From positions 1 to 33,867 of the forward strand of contig JAZUMG010000023.1 of NCBI GenBank assembly GCA_045603545.1: a DNA stretch of 33,867 nucleotides. The letters are read 5' to 3'. This stretch comes from CAAGNP01 sp045603545 (lineage in GTDB: Bacteria > Bacteroidota > Bacteroidia > Bacteroidales > UBA932). The notes beneath the pieces were generated by a model that did no database searches, was not told the origin of the DNA, and worked only from the letters and a program-made list of their open reading frames with translations. Below are positions 8,444 through 17,431 of the stretch, one piece after another. Positions within the stretch are counted from its first letter, which is position 1. Every line of letters starts with the position of its first letter. The translations under genes were made by a program, and so were the position numbers.

Positions 8444-10108
8444 CTACAAACTACTCCCTCCGATGAAACTCCTTATCAGTGAGGTTGCCGGCACATCCTT
8501 GTCTGATACGGGGGTGAAATAGCTCAGGAACTTGAGAAGTCTGTGCACTTCGCTGTATTCAGGGCAATTTTTGGGAACGGTCATCAGTACCCTCTCTGCG
8601 TATGCTCTGATTACAGGGAATTCAACTATATAGGATGAATTGAAGAGTGCATCTGCATTCTCCTGATAAGGGTATATCCATTGCACCTCAGAGCGGCGAA
8701 CATTTGGCCAGTTGGAGATGGTCTCCTTAGCGCTGAAGGCACCTTTTGAGTAGTCGCGGACAATGCGGCGCAGGAGTCTGTTGTCGCTTGTGGGGATGCA
8801 GTTGTGGTCATCCAGCGAGATACTGGTGATGGTGTTGATGAAGATACGGTATTTCATCTCCTCAGGCACCTGATCGGTCAGGCGCGGATTCAGAGCGTGT
8901 ATTCCCTCCACCAGGAGCAATGTCCCAGGCTCAATTTTCAGCCTCTTGCCATTGAACTCCCTGAGTCCTGTAACGAAATTGTACTCAGGAACTTCCACCT
9001 CCTCTCCATTGAGAAGCTTTATCAGGTCGCTCTGCAGATATTTGTGGTCAACAGTATCAAAATTGTCAAAATCGTATGAGCCGTCGGGCAATAGAGGTGT
9101 TTCTACCCTATTCACAAAATAGTCGTCAGTAGAAAAAGAGATGGGGCGGATTCCGCAGGCTTTGAGCTGGATGCTGAGCCTTTTGCAGAATGTCGATTTG
9201 CCGCTGCTGCTTGGCCCTGTGATGAGAACCAGACGGACCGGCTTTTCGGAGTGCATCCTCTCCTCTATCTCCTCTGCAATCTGCACAATTTTCTTCTCCT
9301 GCAGTGCCTCTGCCACTTTGATGAGGTCGGGAGCCTGCCCACTCTGGCAAGCAAGATTCACATCTCCTGCATTGTCCAGACCCATAATTTTATTCCAACG
9401 TAGATTCTCCGAGAATACTTCAAATGTTTTTGGCTGCTCAGTAAATGGTGCCAACTCCTCAGGATGGTGCCTGTTGGGAACCCTCAAGAGCATCCCGTTT
9501 TTATAGAGGCTCAATTCCCATACTTTAAGATATCCTGTGCTGGGGAGCAATGCATCATAGTAGTAATCGACACTGTCCTCAAGGGTGTAGTAGTTCACAT
9601 AGACCTCGCTGGTGCTCTGCAGGAGCTTTACCTTGTCCTCATAACCAGCTTGGCGGAATGTCTCGATAGCCTCATCTGCCTGCACTTCCCATCTGCGGAA
9701 CTGAATATCCTTCTCCACCATTTCAGCCATATGCTCCTTGATTCTGGCCACATCTTCCTTATTGACAGGTATACCATCCCCTTTGGTCAACTGGCAGAAA
9801 TACCCTTTGGAAATGGGTCTGCGCACCACCACCTTGCTCCCAGGAAAAATATCCTTGGTAGCCTTGCAGAGGAGGAAGCACAGTGAACGGCAATATACCC
9901 CCCTTCCTACATATGTCGTGTAGTCCAGAAACTCCACCTGTCTGCTGTTGAATGCACGGTATTTGAGCCCTTGGCATACATTGTTCACTTTAGCGGCAAT
10001 AATGGGATATGGTTTTGGAAAATCAAATTCTGGAAGAATCTCCTGAAGGGTCACCCCTTCATTGAAGCTTTTGGTGGTCTGTGTATTGACACAAAATATC
10101 TTAATCAT
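8444..10108 (-). CDS. TGS-domain uridine kinase-like nucleoside kinase
   Basis: A 554-residue cytoplasmic fusion found widely in Bacteroidota. Residues 1-60 form a TGS-like domain (MIKIFCVNTQTTKSFNEGVT). Residues about 60-260 resemble the second additional domain of threonyl-tRNA synthetase. Residues about 295-500 form a uridine kinase/PRK-type P-loop kinase, with Walker A ITGPSSSGKSTF, the substrate loop FSTDDYFVNR and the catalytic-region motif LLLVEGIHALN. It probably phosphorylates uridine or a related nucleoside, with the TGS part acting as regulator or RNA binder; that second role is inference. A TATCTTTG box lies 24 bp before the ATG. It is divergent from the EamA gene and upstream of the acyl-CoA synthetase gene. 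Confidence 0.9.
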   Translation of the reverse strand: MIKIFCVNTQTTKSFNEGVTLQEILPEFDFPKPYPIIAAKVNNVCQGLKYRAFNSRQVEFLDYTTYVGRGVYCRSLCFLLCKATKDIFPGSKVVVRRPISKGYFCQLTKGDGIPVNKEDVARIKEHMAEMVEKDIQFRRWEVQADEAIETFRQAGYEDKVKLLQSTSEVYVNYYTLEDSVDYYYDALLPSTGYLKVWELSLYKNGMLLRVPNRHHPEELAPFTEQPKTFEVFSENLRWNKIMGLDNAGDVNLACQSGQAPDLIKVAEALQEKKIVQIAEEIEERMHSEKPVRLVLITGPSSSGKSTFCKRLSIQLKACGIRPISFSTDDYFVNRVETPLLPDGSYDFDNFDTVDHKYLQSDLIKLLNGEEVEVPEYNFVTGLREFNGKRLKIEPGTLLLVEGIHALNPRLTDQVPEEMKYRIFINTITSISLDDHNCIPTSDNRLLRRIVRDYSKGAFSAKETISNWPNVRRSEVQWIYPYQENADALFNSSYIVEFPVIRAYAERVLMTVPKNCPEYSEVHRLLKFLSYFTPVSDKDVPATSLIRSFIGGSSL

Positions 10109-10131
10109 CTTTCTATGTGGATTAATTTATC

Positions 10132-10139
10132 CAAAGATA
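10132..10139 (-). promoter_or_regulatory. -7 box for the nucleoside kinase gene
   Basis: TATCTTTG on the minus strand matches TAnnTTTG, 23 bp upstream of the ATG at 10108. It is back to back with the box at 10161. Confidence 0.55.
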
Positions 10140-10160
10140 GCACTAATTTGCAATATTGAC

Positions 10161-10168
10161 TACATTTG
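10161..10168 (+). promoter_or_regulatory. -7 box for the EamA gene
   Basis: TACATTTG matches TAnnTTTG, 21 bp before the ATG at 10190. The upstream TTG-initiated extension of the frame (10166) overlaps this box and can be excluded as a start. Confidence 0.55.
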
Positions 10169-10189
10169 TCCCTCCAAAGGTGTGAAATA

Positions 10190-11092
10190 ATGAAAAAAGA
10201 GAGAACTGTTTTGGGCCATCTGTCTGCGTTTGTGGCCTACCTCATATTCGGCATCAACATTATAGTCAACAGGGACCTGTCGGGTTGCGGCATATCCCCT
10301 TTGGCACTGTTCACATTCAGATCCCTTGGGGCAGGTGCACTTTTCTGGATATTGTCAGCATTCTATCCATCTGAGCGTGTAGAGAAAAAGGACTATCCGA
10401 AGATATTCCTGGCAGCCATCCTCGGCTTTTTCATTTGCCAATTGACATTCCTCTACGGTATCTCACATATTACACCGATGGACTGCTCTATAGTCACATC
10501 CCTCTCCCCCATCTACACCATGTTCATCGCAGCTGTGGCCATAAAAGAACCCATTACCTGGAAGAAGGGGCTTGGTGTAGTGATAAGTCTGGCCGGATTC
10601 ATATTTCTGATCCTCAATAGTGTCAGCAGTGCATCAGGAGCTGCATCTACACAGCCTGTCGGTATCGTACTGATGATTTTCAACAGCTTGAGTTTTTCGC
10701 TATATCTGGGGATATTCAAGCCATTGATCTCCAAATATTCTGTGGTGACATTTATGAAGTGGATATTCCTTTTTACTACACTTATGTCACTCCCATTTAC
10801 AGCAAAAGAGATAGTCACATTTGACTACCTCTCTCTTACATCTTCTTACATATGGGAACTTGTATTCCTTATCCTCTGTGCGACATTCATAACCTACTTC
10901 CTCATCCCTGTAGCGCAGAAGAATATCCGTCCTACCCTTATAAGCATGTACTCATATGTCCAGCCTATTATGGCCATTGTGATCAGCATCTGTGTCGGTA
11001 TGGATACCCTTACCTGGCAGAAGGTCATTGCTGCCGTGACAGTCTTCGGCGGAGTAATCATAGTCAATTACAGCCGCTCAAGAAGCCGATAA
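10190..11092 (+). CDS. EamA (DMT) family transporter
   Basis: An inner-membrane protein of 300 residues with about ten predicted hydrophobic segments in two EamA repeats. The first repeat includes LSAFVAYLIFGINIIVNRDL and GISPLALFTFRSLGAGALFW. The second includes VGIVLMIFNSLSFSLYLGIF and ends with ISMYSYVQPIMAIVISICVG, the usual final-repeat signature. Drug/metabolite transporters of this kind export amino acids, purines or other small metabolites; the substrate cannot be told from the sequence. The start at 10190 (MKKERTVLGHL) follows a -7 box at 10161. The gene is convergent with the peroxiredoxin gene, 81 bp downstream. Confidence 0.9.
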   Translation: MKKERTVLGHLSAFVAYLIFGINIIVNRDLSGCGISPLALFTFRSLGAGALFWILSAFYPSERVEKKDYPKIFLAAILGFFICQLTFLYGISHITPMDCSIVTSLSPIYTMFIAAVAIKEPITWKKGLGVVISLAGFIFLILNSVSSASGAASTQPVGIVLMIFNSLSFSLYLGIFKPLISKYSVVTFMKWIFLFTTLMSLPFTAKEIVTFDYLSLTSSYIWELVFLILCATFITYFLIPVAQKNIRPTLISMYSYVQPIMAIVISICVGMDTLTWQKVIAAVTVFGGVIIVNYSRSRSR

Positions 11093-11173
11093 AATTACCT
11101 GCAAGTCTAACCGTGTGCAGCGTCATCTCTCCATCCATGAGAGCTTCTTGATCGTATCCCGGCACCGATACAA

Positions 11174-11620
11174 CTATTTAAGTATCTGCGCTGTGTGGGC
11201 TTTTGTATCCACCTTGGTGATGATATCGGTAATGATACCGTTTTCATCGATTACATAGGTCTTGCGGAGAGTTCCGATTGTCTCCTTGCCCATAAATTTC
11301 TTCGGTCCCCAAGCCTCGTAGGCCTGGAGAATTACAGTCTCTTTATCTGAGATAAGGGGAAATGGGAGAAAATATTTCTCGATGAACTTTCTGTGCGAAG
11401 CCTCAGAATCTTTGCTTACACCAAGCACGGCATACCCTGCTGCCAGGAATCTTTCGTAATTGTCCCTCAGGTCGCAAGCCTCTGCTGTACAGCCGGGTGT
11501 ACTGTCCTTCGGATAGAAATACAATACCAGCTTCTTCCCTGCAAAATCACTTAGACTTACCAGTTTTCCATCCTGGTCTTTACCCTCAAAATGGGGCGCT
11601 TTATCTCCTATTTTTAACAT
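11174..11620 (-). CDS. bcp: Thioredoxin-dependent thiol peroxidase (BCP family)
   Basis: Reduces hydrogen peroxide and organic hydroperoxides in the cytoplasm using thioredoxin. The 148 residues are typical for bacterioferritin comigratory protein. The motif FYPKDSTPGCTAEACDLRD contains the peroxidatic Cys44 and, five residues on, Cys49, which marks the atypical 2-Cys BCP subclass. The Pro-Thr-Cys environment and the later GPKKFMGKETIGTLRKTYVI segment agree with the family. It follows the C69 dipeptidase gene by 52 bp on the same strand and may be cotranscribed; no TAnnTTTG box is seen in the gap. Confidence 0.96.
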   Translation of the reverse strand: MLKIGDKAPHFEGKDQDGKLVSLSDFAGKKLVLYFYPKDSTPGCTAEACDLRDNYERFLAAGYAVLGVSKDSEASHRKFIEKYFLPFPLISDKETVILQAYEAWGPKKFMGKETIGTLRKTYVIDENGIITDIITKVDTKAHTAQILK

Positions 11621-11672
11621 ATCTTTCTTTATTAAAATGTTTCATTTTCCACTCTCAAATATTTTGCCAGAA

Positions 11673-13337
11673 TTACCTTTCTTTTAGCCGCTGGCCCCAC
11701 TCAGATCTCCCTATGGCATCGAGGAAGGCTTTGTCGTAGCCTGGGAACATAGGTTTGGCCGGGACGAAGTCGTTGTGTCCATTGGTCTTGAAGGTGCCGT
11801 CTTCGTTCTGCTGTTTGGTATTGCCGTCGATATATTTTACCAGAAGGTACTCATCGAGCGCTTTCCATTTGGCAAACAGGGCATCTGCAGCATCCACAGA
11901 GAATCCGGTGAGATATTTCGCAGCCTTGCGGGGCGACATTGCTGTAGCCATTGCATCAGCAGAAGCGACACGTTCCATCATCTGCTCCTCGTGGGCATCC
12001 ACCACTGAGCGGACCTCTGCCCCCACCTGATTGTAACGGAGATAGCAAAATTGGGCCACCCTGTTCACAAGCCAGAACATCGATAGCGGAGAGTATTTCA
12101 CCATATTCCCTTTGCCGAAGGCGTAGTGATCAGAAACCTCTGTTGCACAGCAATATACCGGAGTCAATGGTGATGTGGCAGCATCATCCACACCAAACCA
12201 TATTATCCCACCCACTGCATCTGGAAGCCATCCGCGGGCCTGTGCCACAAACCAGAAACCGGTCTGCTGTGTTGCGATAGCCCTCTCCTGCGAATATGTA
12301 ACTCCGTCCACCTCAAACCCCATCGGTCTCCAGCGATATGGGAGAGAGTGGCCACCTGCACCAGGATCCTGTGTCATATCGAACTCTGTCCCTTCGTAGT
12401 GGTCGCGCATCATATCTGCCACATCCTTCACAGAAAGCTTCTCTGCAGGTTTCACATAGAGCGGCATCCTGTTGGAAGGGTTATCCCCACGGACAAAGTC
12501 CAGATAACAACTCATATCATCAGCAGCGAACTTATTGAAAAATGCCCATACTCGCGCTTCGCAACCCCTCAGGAGTGAGAAATCCAATGGACAGAAGGTG
12601 TCTGCAAAACTGAATTGCTCTGCAGGACCATCATAGAGCCCAGCCTCACGCACATACTCAAAAAGATCCTCTGCATACATATAATTCTCACTGTCATCAG
12701 GGTCAATGGTGGTGATCCTTGCGGCATTTGCGTGTGCGGAGATATATCCGTCTGGGATCCTCGCAGCTACCCAGACAACACCTTTATTGGTATTCTCCCC
12801 CGCCTCATTGTACTCCGGACGCTTCGCAATAATCTCCAGAATCCACGCCTCTTCTTTGTCAGCAATGGAAATGGACTCCCCGCTCGAAGCGTATCCATAC
12901 TCATTTGCCAGCTCCGCAATAAGGTGGATCGCCTCTCTCGCAGTGGTACAGCGCTGAAGGGCAATGTACATCAATGAACCATAGTCCAGCACCCCTTTCG
13001 GATCGAAGTGGTCCTTCAACCCACCCCAGGTGGATTCCCCGATAATAAGCTGATGTTCATTGATATTGCCCACTACATTGTAGGTAGCTGCAGCCTCCGG
13101 AATCTGCCCCAGATAACGCTCAGGACCATATTCATAGATAGCACGCATCGCCCCGGCCCTGTGTTTGGCAGCGGGAAGATGGTTCAGAAAACCATATCTG
13201 GTATGGGAATCGGCAGCATAAGTGACAATATTGGAACCATCCTTGGATGCCCCGCGAGTCACTATAAGATTTGTGCAGGCCCAGGCATTGCCCCAGGCCA
13301 ATATTGCTATTGCAATGGAAATTATTGTTCTCTTCAT
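11673..13337 (-). CDS. C69-family dipeptidase, secreted
   Basis: A 554-residue Ntn-hydrolase-type peptidase of family C69 (PepD-like), cleaving dipeptides outside the cytoplasm. The signal peptide MKRTIISIAIAILAWGNAWA ends right before Cys21 of CTNLIVTRGASKDGSNIVTY. In this family that cysteine becomes the N-terminal nucleophile after processing. Other family segments are GESTWGGL, DKEEAWILEI, NAARITTIDPDD and the WFGVDDAATSPLTPVYCC block. The start at 13337 was preferred over one seven residues upstream because it gives a normal signal peptide. A TATATTTG box lies at 13383-13390. The mature enzyme would supply dipeptide-derived amino acids. Confidence 0.93.
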   Translation of the reverse strand: MKRTIISIAIAILAWGNAWACTNLIVTRGASKDGSNIVTYAADSHTRYGFLNHLPAAKHRAGAMRAIYEYGPERYLGQIPEAAATYNVVGNINEHQLIIGESTWGGLKDHFDPKGVLDYGSLMYIALQRCTTAREAIHLIAELANEYGYASSGESISIADKEEAWILEIIAKRPEYNEAGENTNKGVVWVAARIPDGYISAHANAARITTIDPDDSENYMYAEDLFEYVREAGLYDGPAEQFSFADTFCPLDFSLLRGCEARVWAFFNKFAADDMSCYLDFVRGDNPSNRMPLYVKPAEKLSVKDVADMMRDHYEGTEFDMTQDPGAGGHSLPYRWRPMGFEVDGVTYSQERAIATQQTGFWFVAQARGWLPDAVGGIIWFGVDDAATSPLTPVYCCATEVSDHYAFGKGNMVKYSPLSMFWLVNRVAQFCYLRYNQVGAEVRSVVDAHEEQMMERVASADAMATAMSPRKAAKYLTGFSVDAADALFAKWKALDEYLLVKYIDGNTKQQNEDGTFKTNGHNDFVPAKPMFPGYDKAFLDAIGRSEWGQRLKER

Positions 13338-13382
13338 GGTAATATCATTCAGCCCCAAGGGCGATCCTTTTAATCATTTTCA

Positions 13383-13390
13383 CAAATATA
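13383..13390 (-). promoter_or_regulatory. -7 box for the C69 dipeptidase gene
   Basis: The minus strand reads TATATTTG (TAnnTTTG), 45 bp before the ATG at 13337. The palindrome at 13409-13445 lies just upstream of it. Confidence 0.5.
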
Positions 13391-13408
13391 GCCAAAAATC
13401 CCCTTCTG

Positions 13409-13528
13409 CCGGCCAGGTCTGCATTTTTTGCTCATACCTGGCCGGTGAGAAAATTGCAAAATATTGTTATTCACATATTTACAAATTATGCATCGGCCAG
13501 GTCGGACACATTTTTGCAGACCTGGCCG
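13409..13528. repeat. Pair of CCGGCCAGGT hairpins
   Basis: Two perfect 10-bp inverted repeats fill the gap between the C69 dipeptidase and pfkA genes. The first is CCGGCCAGGT (13409-13418) with ACCTGGCCGG (13436-13445). The second is CGGCCAGGTC (13494-13503) with GACCTGGCCG (13519-13528). Their loops are T-rich and similar (ATTTTTTGC and ATTTTTGCA). The same GGCCAGGT core recurs at 21743-21890, marking a dispersed REP-like family. The remainder of the gap (13529-13675) shows no feature. Confidence 0.8.
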
Positions 13529-13675
13529 GCTAATCTATGTCCGTCGTACAAAAAAACAGCAAAATACCCGTATGTGTGTATCGGAACAGATGCCTGAATT
13601 GCCTTTTTGGGGAGACTCTTGCAAGAATTTTGCAGAAAACCTGTGTGACAGGTCAGACTTAACTGATTAAATGAT

Positions 13676-13683
13676 TAGATTTG
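13676..13683 (+). promoter_or_regulatory. -7 box for pfkA
   Basis: TAGATTTG matches TAnnTTTG, 23 bp before the ATG at 13707. Because it overlaps the start of the longer open frame at 13671, it argues for initiation at 13707. Confidence 0.5.
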
Positions 13684-13706
13684 TAGAACAAATATCCAGA
13701 AACAAT

Positions 13707-14687
13707 ATGGCAAAAATTTCAACTATAGGTATTTTGACTTCGGGTGGCGATGCCCCCGGAATGAACGCAGCCGTCAGGGCAGTCACCCGTGCAGCCATCT
13801 ACAACGGGTGGAAAGTAAAAGCAATTTTCAGAGGCTACGAGGGCCTTATCCATAACGATATTCAGGAATTTACTACTGAGAGCGTGAGCGGGACCATCCA
13901 GCGTGGCGGTACCATTCTCCGTACAGCACGCAGCAAAGACTTCCTTACACCGGAAGGGCGAGCAAAAGCATACGAAAACATTAAAGCAAACGGTATAGAT
14001 GCCCTTATCGTTATCGGTGGCAACGGCTCACTTGCCGGAGCACAGGAGCTGGCCCAGGAGTACGACCTCCCCTGTATCGGTCTCCCCGGCACCATCGACA
14101 ACGACCTTTACGGTACCGATACCACCATTGGCTACGATACAGCACTCAATACCATTATGGACTGCATTGACAAGATCCGTGACACAGCCAACTCACACAA
14201 CCGTATTTTCTTTGTAGAAGTTATGGGGCGTGACGCCGGATTCCTGGCCCAGAACAGTGCTATTGCAGCTGGTGCAGAAGCGGCCATCATCCCTGAAGAG
14301 ATTACAGACGAACAACAACTTGAGAAATTTGTAGGTCGTGGTGTGAGGAAGAGTAAAAACAGCTCCATAGTCATAGTATCTGAAAGCAAGAAAGGGAAAG
14401 GTGCACTCTATTATGCAGACAAAGTTAAAGAGGAGTATCCCGACTACGATGTTCGTGTCACCATCCTCGGACACCTCCAGAGGGGCGGTATGCCTACAGC
14501 ATCTGACCGTATCCTCGCCAGCCGCCTGGGTGTGGCAGCGATAGAGGCCCTGAAAGATGGCCAGAGAAATGTGATGATAGGTGTCTCAAATGACAAGATA
14601 GTCTATGTCCCATTCAATAAGGCCATCAAACTCGACAAACCTATCGACAAAGAACTTATCAACGTCCTCAGCATCCTCTCGATATGA
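13707..14687 (+). CDS. pfkA: 6-phosphofructokinase, ATP type
   Basis: Phosphorylates fructose 6-phosphate in glycolysis. The 326-residue protein starts MAKISTIGILTSGGDAPGMN, with the nucleotide-binding GGD and the family's fructose-phosphate motifs. The catalytic loop GLPGTIDND has a Gly (position 128) where PPi-dependent enzymes carry Lys, and the nucleotide site ends GS, not DD or DT. Both point to ATP as phosphate donor. The odd point is GGNGS at 104-108: Asn replaces the Asp (E. coli Asp103) that normally helps hold Mg-ATP. Other motifs (VEVMGRDAGFLA, ILGHLQRGG) are intact. The stop overlaps the cstA start as ATGA (14684-14687), implying translational coupling. A start 12 codons upstream is possible but conflicts with the promoter box. 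Confidence 0.94.
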   Translation: MAKISTIGILTSGGDAPGMNAAVRAVTRAAIYNGWKVKAIFRGYEGLIHNDIQEFTTESVSGTIQRGGTILRTARSKDFLTPEGRAKAYENIKANGIDALIVIGGNGSLAGAQELAQEYDLPCIGLPGTIDNDLYGTDTTIGYDTALNTIMDCIDKIRDTANSHNRIFFVEVMGRDAGFLAQNSAIAAGAEAAIIPEEITDEQQLEKFVGRGVRKSKNSSIVIVSESKKGKGALYYADKVKEEYPDYDVRVTILGHLQRGGMPTASDRILASRLGVAAIEALKDGQRNVMIGVSNDKIVYVPFNKAIKLDKPIDKELINVLSILSI

Positions 14688-16099
14688 TTACTTTTTTACT
14701 CTCTATAGCATTTTTGGTAGGTGGATATATCATCTATGGCAAATTTGTGGACCGTTTTTTCGGAGCGGACCCTTCGCGAACCACCCCGGCCATAGAGAAA
14801 GCAGACGGTGTGGACTTTAAGGTCCTCCCTACCTGGAAGATATTTGTGATACAGTTTCTCAATATCGCCGGTCTTGGTCCCATTTTCGGTGCCATTATGG
14901 GTGCCGCATATGGTCCTGTAGCCTATCTTTGGATTGCGATAGGGTGTGTATTTATGGGTGCTGTGCAGGACTATTTTTCCGGTATGCTCTCTGTGAGAAA
15001 TGGGGGACTGAATATGCCTGATATCATCGGCAAATATCTCGGCAAAGGGGTCAAGTCCGTGATGAGCATCGTGGTTCCTTTCCTCCTGTTGGCAGTGGGT
15101 GTCTCTTTTGTGACCGGTCCAGCTGATCTTCTCCAGTCACTTTCAGGGATGAATAAGAATATCTGGCTCTATATAATATTTGCCTATTATATCCTGGCCA
15201 CACTCCTCCCTATTGACAAGATTATTGGAAACATATACCCGATCTTCGGGGGTGCGCTCCTTTTTATGGCTGTAGGTGTAGGGGTCGCCCTTATCTACAA
15301 CGGAGCGGTAGGAAATGTCACCATCCCGAATCTGACCCTCGATTCATTCCAGAACTATCATCGTGATCCGGCGAACAATATAGTCATACCGATGCTCTTT
15401 GTAGTGATATCGTGCGGAGCGATCTCCGGATTTCACTCCACCCAGTCTCCCCTTATGGCCAGATGCCTGAAGACAGAGAAACACGCACGCCCTGTTTTCT
15501 ACGGTGCTATGATCGCAGAAGGTATAGTGGCAATGATATGGGCTACAGCTGCAATGGCATATTTCGGCGGTCCAGAGGGACTCAATGCAGCAGGTATCAC
15601 CCCTGCAGTGGCGGTCAATGAGATTTGTAACAGCTGGCTTGGCAGGATAGGGGCAATACTCGCAGTTATTGGTGTAGTAGCTTGCCCCATCACATCTGGA
15701 GATACTGCATTCAGAAGCCTCCGCATCACATTCGCAGACCTCTTCAGGATAGACCAGAAACCTATGATCAAGAGACTGTCGATATCTCTCCCCATCTTCG
15801 TTTTGGCATACGTATGCTGCCAGGTGGATTTCTCTACCCTCTGGAAATATGTAGGGATAGGTAATCAGATTCTCGCTACCATAGTGATGTGGACAGCGAC
15901 AGGATACCTCCTGAAAATGAAAAAGCCGCACTGGATGTGTTCCATCCCTGCGACTTTCCTCACATATGTATGCGTATGCTATTTTATTGTGGCCCCTGCC
16001 ATCAACGGTGGTCTCCACCTCGCACCGGTCATCGGCCACATCACAGGCATCATCGCGGCATTTACCGCTTTCTTTATTGTAATAAAAAAGGTCAAGTAG
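14684..16099 (+). CDS. CstA-family carbon starvation protein / pyruvate-type symporter
   Basis: A polytopic inner-membrane protein of 471 residues with about 12 hydrophobic segments. It is the short CstA form of many Bacteroidota and Firmicutes; E. coli CstA has about 700 residues. Family signatures are FVIQFLNIAGLGPIFGAIMG, GAVQDYFSGMLSVRNGG, GAISGFHSTQSPLMARCL and the CPITSGDTAFRSLR block. Relatives import pyruvate or peptides during carbon limitation; which one applies here is not shown by sequence. The ATGA overlap with pfkA suggests joint expression of glycolysis and a carboxylate or peptide transporter. The gene ends 41 bp from the convergent esterase gene, with no clear terminator between. 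Confidence 0.92.
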   Translation: MITFLLSIAFLVGGYIIYGKFVDRFFGADPSRTTPAIEKADGVDFKVLPTWKIFVIQFLNIAGLGPIFGAIMGAAYGPVAYLWIAIGCVFMGAVQDYFSGMLSVRNGGLNMPDIIGKYLGKGVKSVMSIVVPFLLLAVGVSFVTGPADLLQSLSGMNKNIWLYIIFAYYILATLLPIDKIIGNIYPIFGGALLFMAVGVGVALIYNGAVGNVTIPNLTLDSFQNYHRDPANNIVIPMLFVVISCGAISGFHSTQSPLMARCLKTEKHARPVFYGAMIAEGIVAMIWATAAMAYFGGPEGLNAAGITPAVAVNEICNSWLGRIGAILAVIGVVACPITSGDTAFRSLRITFADLFRIDQKPMIKRLSISLPIFVLAYVCCQVDFSTLWKYVGIGNQILATIVMWTATGYLLKMKKPHWMCSIPATFLTYVCVCYFIVAPAINGGLHLAPVIGHITGIIAAFTAFFIVIKKVK

Positions 16100-16140
16100 A
16101 GGTCGGGCACATTGTGATTGCCTACCAGCCTATGGACCTG

Positions 16141-17418
16141 CTAATGTTTTTTCAATTCTTCTATAATCCAATCCCAAAGGGCATTCATCTGCTCAGGATA
16201 GGTCCAGTGACCAATGTTCTCCCCTATTATCACCTGCTTGGGTGCAGGGATTACATTGTAGGTGGCACAGGTGGTGGTAGGTGCACAGGTGATGTCATTG
16301 TAGCCGTATAGATAACATACAGGTGCTTGCAATCCTCTGGCGAAGTTTGACACATCATAATAGCGGGCTGTGCGTATATATTCCTCTGTGCGGTTGGCCT
16401 TATTCTTGAACATATGTGGCCACCCTCCGGCACGGCCATTGATATACCCTTCGTGGTCGCACATTGCCGGGAAATATGCTACTGTTGCCTTGATCCTGGA
16501 ATCGAGTCGTGAAGTGACAATAGATAGTGTTCCACCCTGGCTTCCGCCAAATGTGCCAATGACACCGTTGCACTGAGGCAATGACTTAAGGAAGTCAATC
16601 CCTTGTACTGCACCCAAGAATACCCTGTGGTAATAATATTTCTCGGGATCATTCAGATTGTCCTCAGGATACCATGAGAGGATGCCGCTCCCCAAATCGT
16701 CGTAGATACTCCCTTCCATATTGACAGGGATGCCGTGTATACCCATTTCCAGGACAATGACACCTTTGCGTGCGTGTGCAATGTCTCCCCCTTTAGGTCC
16801 TACACCTGCACCGGGGAAACGCAATACTGCAGGGTATTTCCCCTCTCCCTTAGGTACGGTAAGCACTCCGTACATCCTTGACCCTTTGATATTTCCATAT
16901 GAGATATGGTACACATCCACATCTTCGGTACATCTCTCTTCGAGCAATTCCATCTTAGGGTCAAGTTTCACCTTCTCCAGCTTTGACAGCGACCTCTTCC
17001 AGAAGTCGTCGAAATCTTCAGGCATCACACTGGTAGGGACCAGTTTCTCCTTGTCATATCCTACGGTGCTACGGACAACATATCTCTCCCCTTCGTGCTC
17101 CACGGTGGCCTTAACCCTGAGGAAACCGGGCTTTTTCATACTCTCTGCCTTGATTACCCCTTCATTGCCTTTAAGAGTCACCTCCCCAGTCTTATGGGGC
17201 TCCATCAGGTCCTCTGAGACCTCATATTTCACTGTTGCACCATCCAGAGGAAGGCCGCAATGGAGGGTCATAACCTTCATATTCAACTGCTCCCCTACTC
17301 TATACAGTGCATCTGCGTGGTCAGGGACCAATATTATCTGCACCTTTCCCTGACGGGGCTGCGCCCCCATCACAAGTGCCATAAAACTAAGCGCTAACGC
17401 AATGATTGTCTTTTTCAT
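16141..17418 (-). CDS. Secreted acetylxylan esterase-type hydrolase (CE7/AXE1-like)
   Basis: An alpha/beta hydrolase of 425 residues with the signal peptide MKKTIIALALSFMALVMGA. Residues 20-135 form a beta-rich N-terminal extension. The AXE1-type domain follows from PEDFDDFWKRSLSKLEKVKL. The nucleophile serine is in FGGSQGGTLS, and the likely triad histidine is in IGENIGHWTYPEQ. The family deacetylates acetylated xylan or xylo-oligosaccharides and some acetylated small molecules. It lies only 13 bp after the DAHP synthase gene on the same strand, so it probably rides on the aromatic operon, in the place where related operons usually carry tyrA. No own promoter is visible. Confidence 0.85.
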   Translation of the reverse strand: MKKTIIALALSFMALVMGAQPRQGKVQIILVPDHADALYRVGEQLNMKVMTLHCGLPLDGATVKYEVSEDLMEPHKTGEVTLKGNEGVIKAESMKKPGFLRVKATVEHEGERYVVRSTVGYDKEKLVPTSVMPEDFDDFWKRSLSKLEKVKLDPKMELLEERCTEDVDVYHISYGNIKGSRMYGVLTVPKGEGKYPAVLRFPGAGVGPKGGDIAHARKGVIVLEMGIHGIPVNMEGSIYDDLGSGILSWYPEDNLNDPEKYYYHRVFLGAVQGIDFLKSLPQCNGVIGTFGGSQGGTLSIVTSRLDSRIKATVAYFPAMCDHEGYINGRAGGWPHMFKNKANRTEEYIRTARYYDVSNFARGLQAPVCYLYGYNDITCAPTTTCATYNVIPAPKQVIIGENIGHWTYPEQMNALWDWIIEELKKH

Positions 17419-17431
17419 ATATAATGTATTC

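Noticed and set aside
13707..14687. PPi-dependent phosphofructokinase
   Set aside because: The glycine in LPGTIDND and the GS after GGN match ATP-type enzymes; PPi types carry Lys and Asp there.
15344..16039. A 231-codon minus-strand frame opposite cstA
   Set aside because: The translation is rich in Cys, His and Tyr without family resemblance and is a shadow of the well-supported CstA frame.
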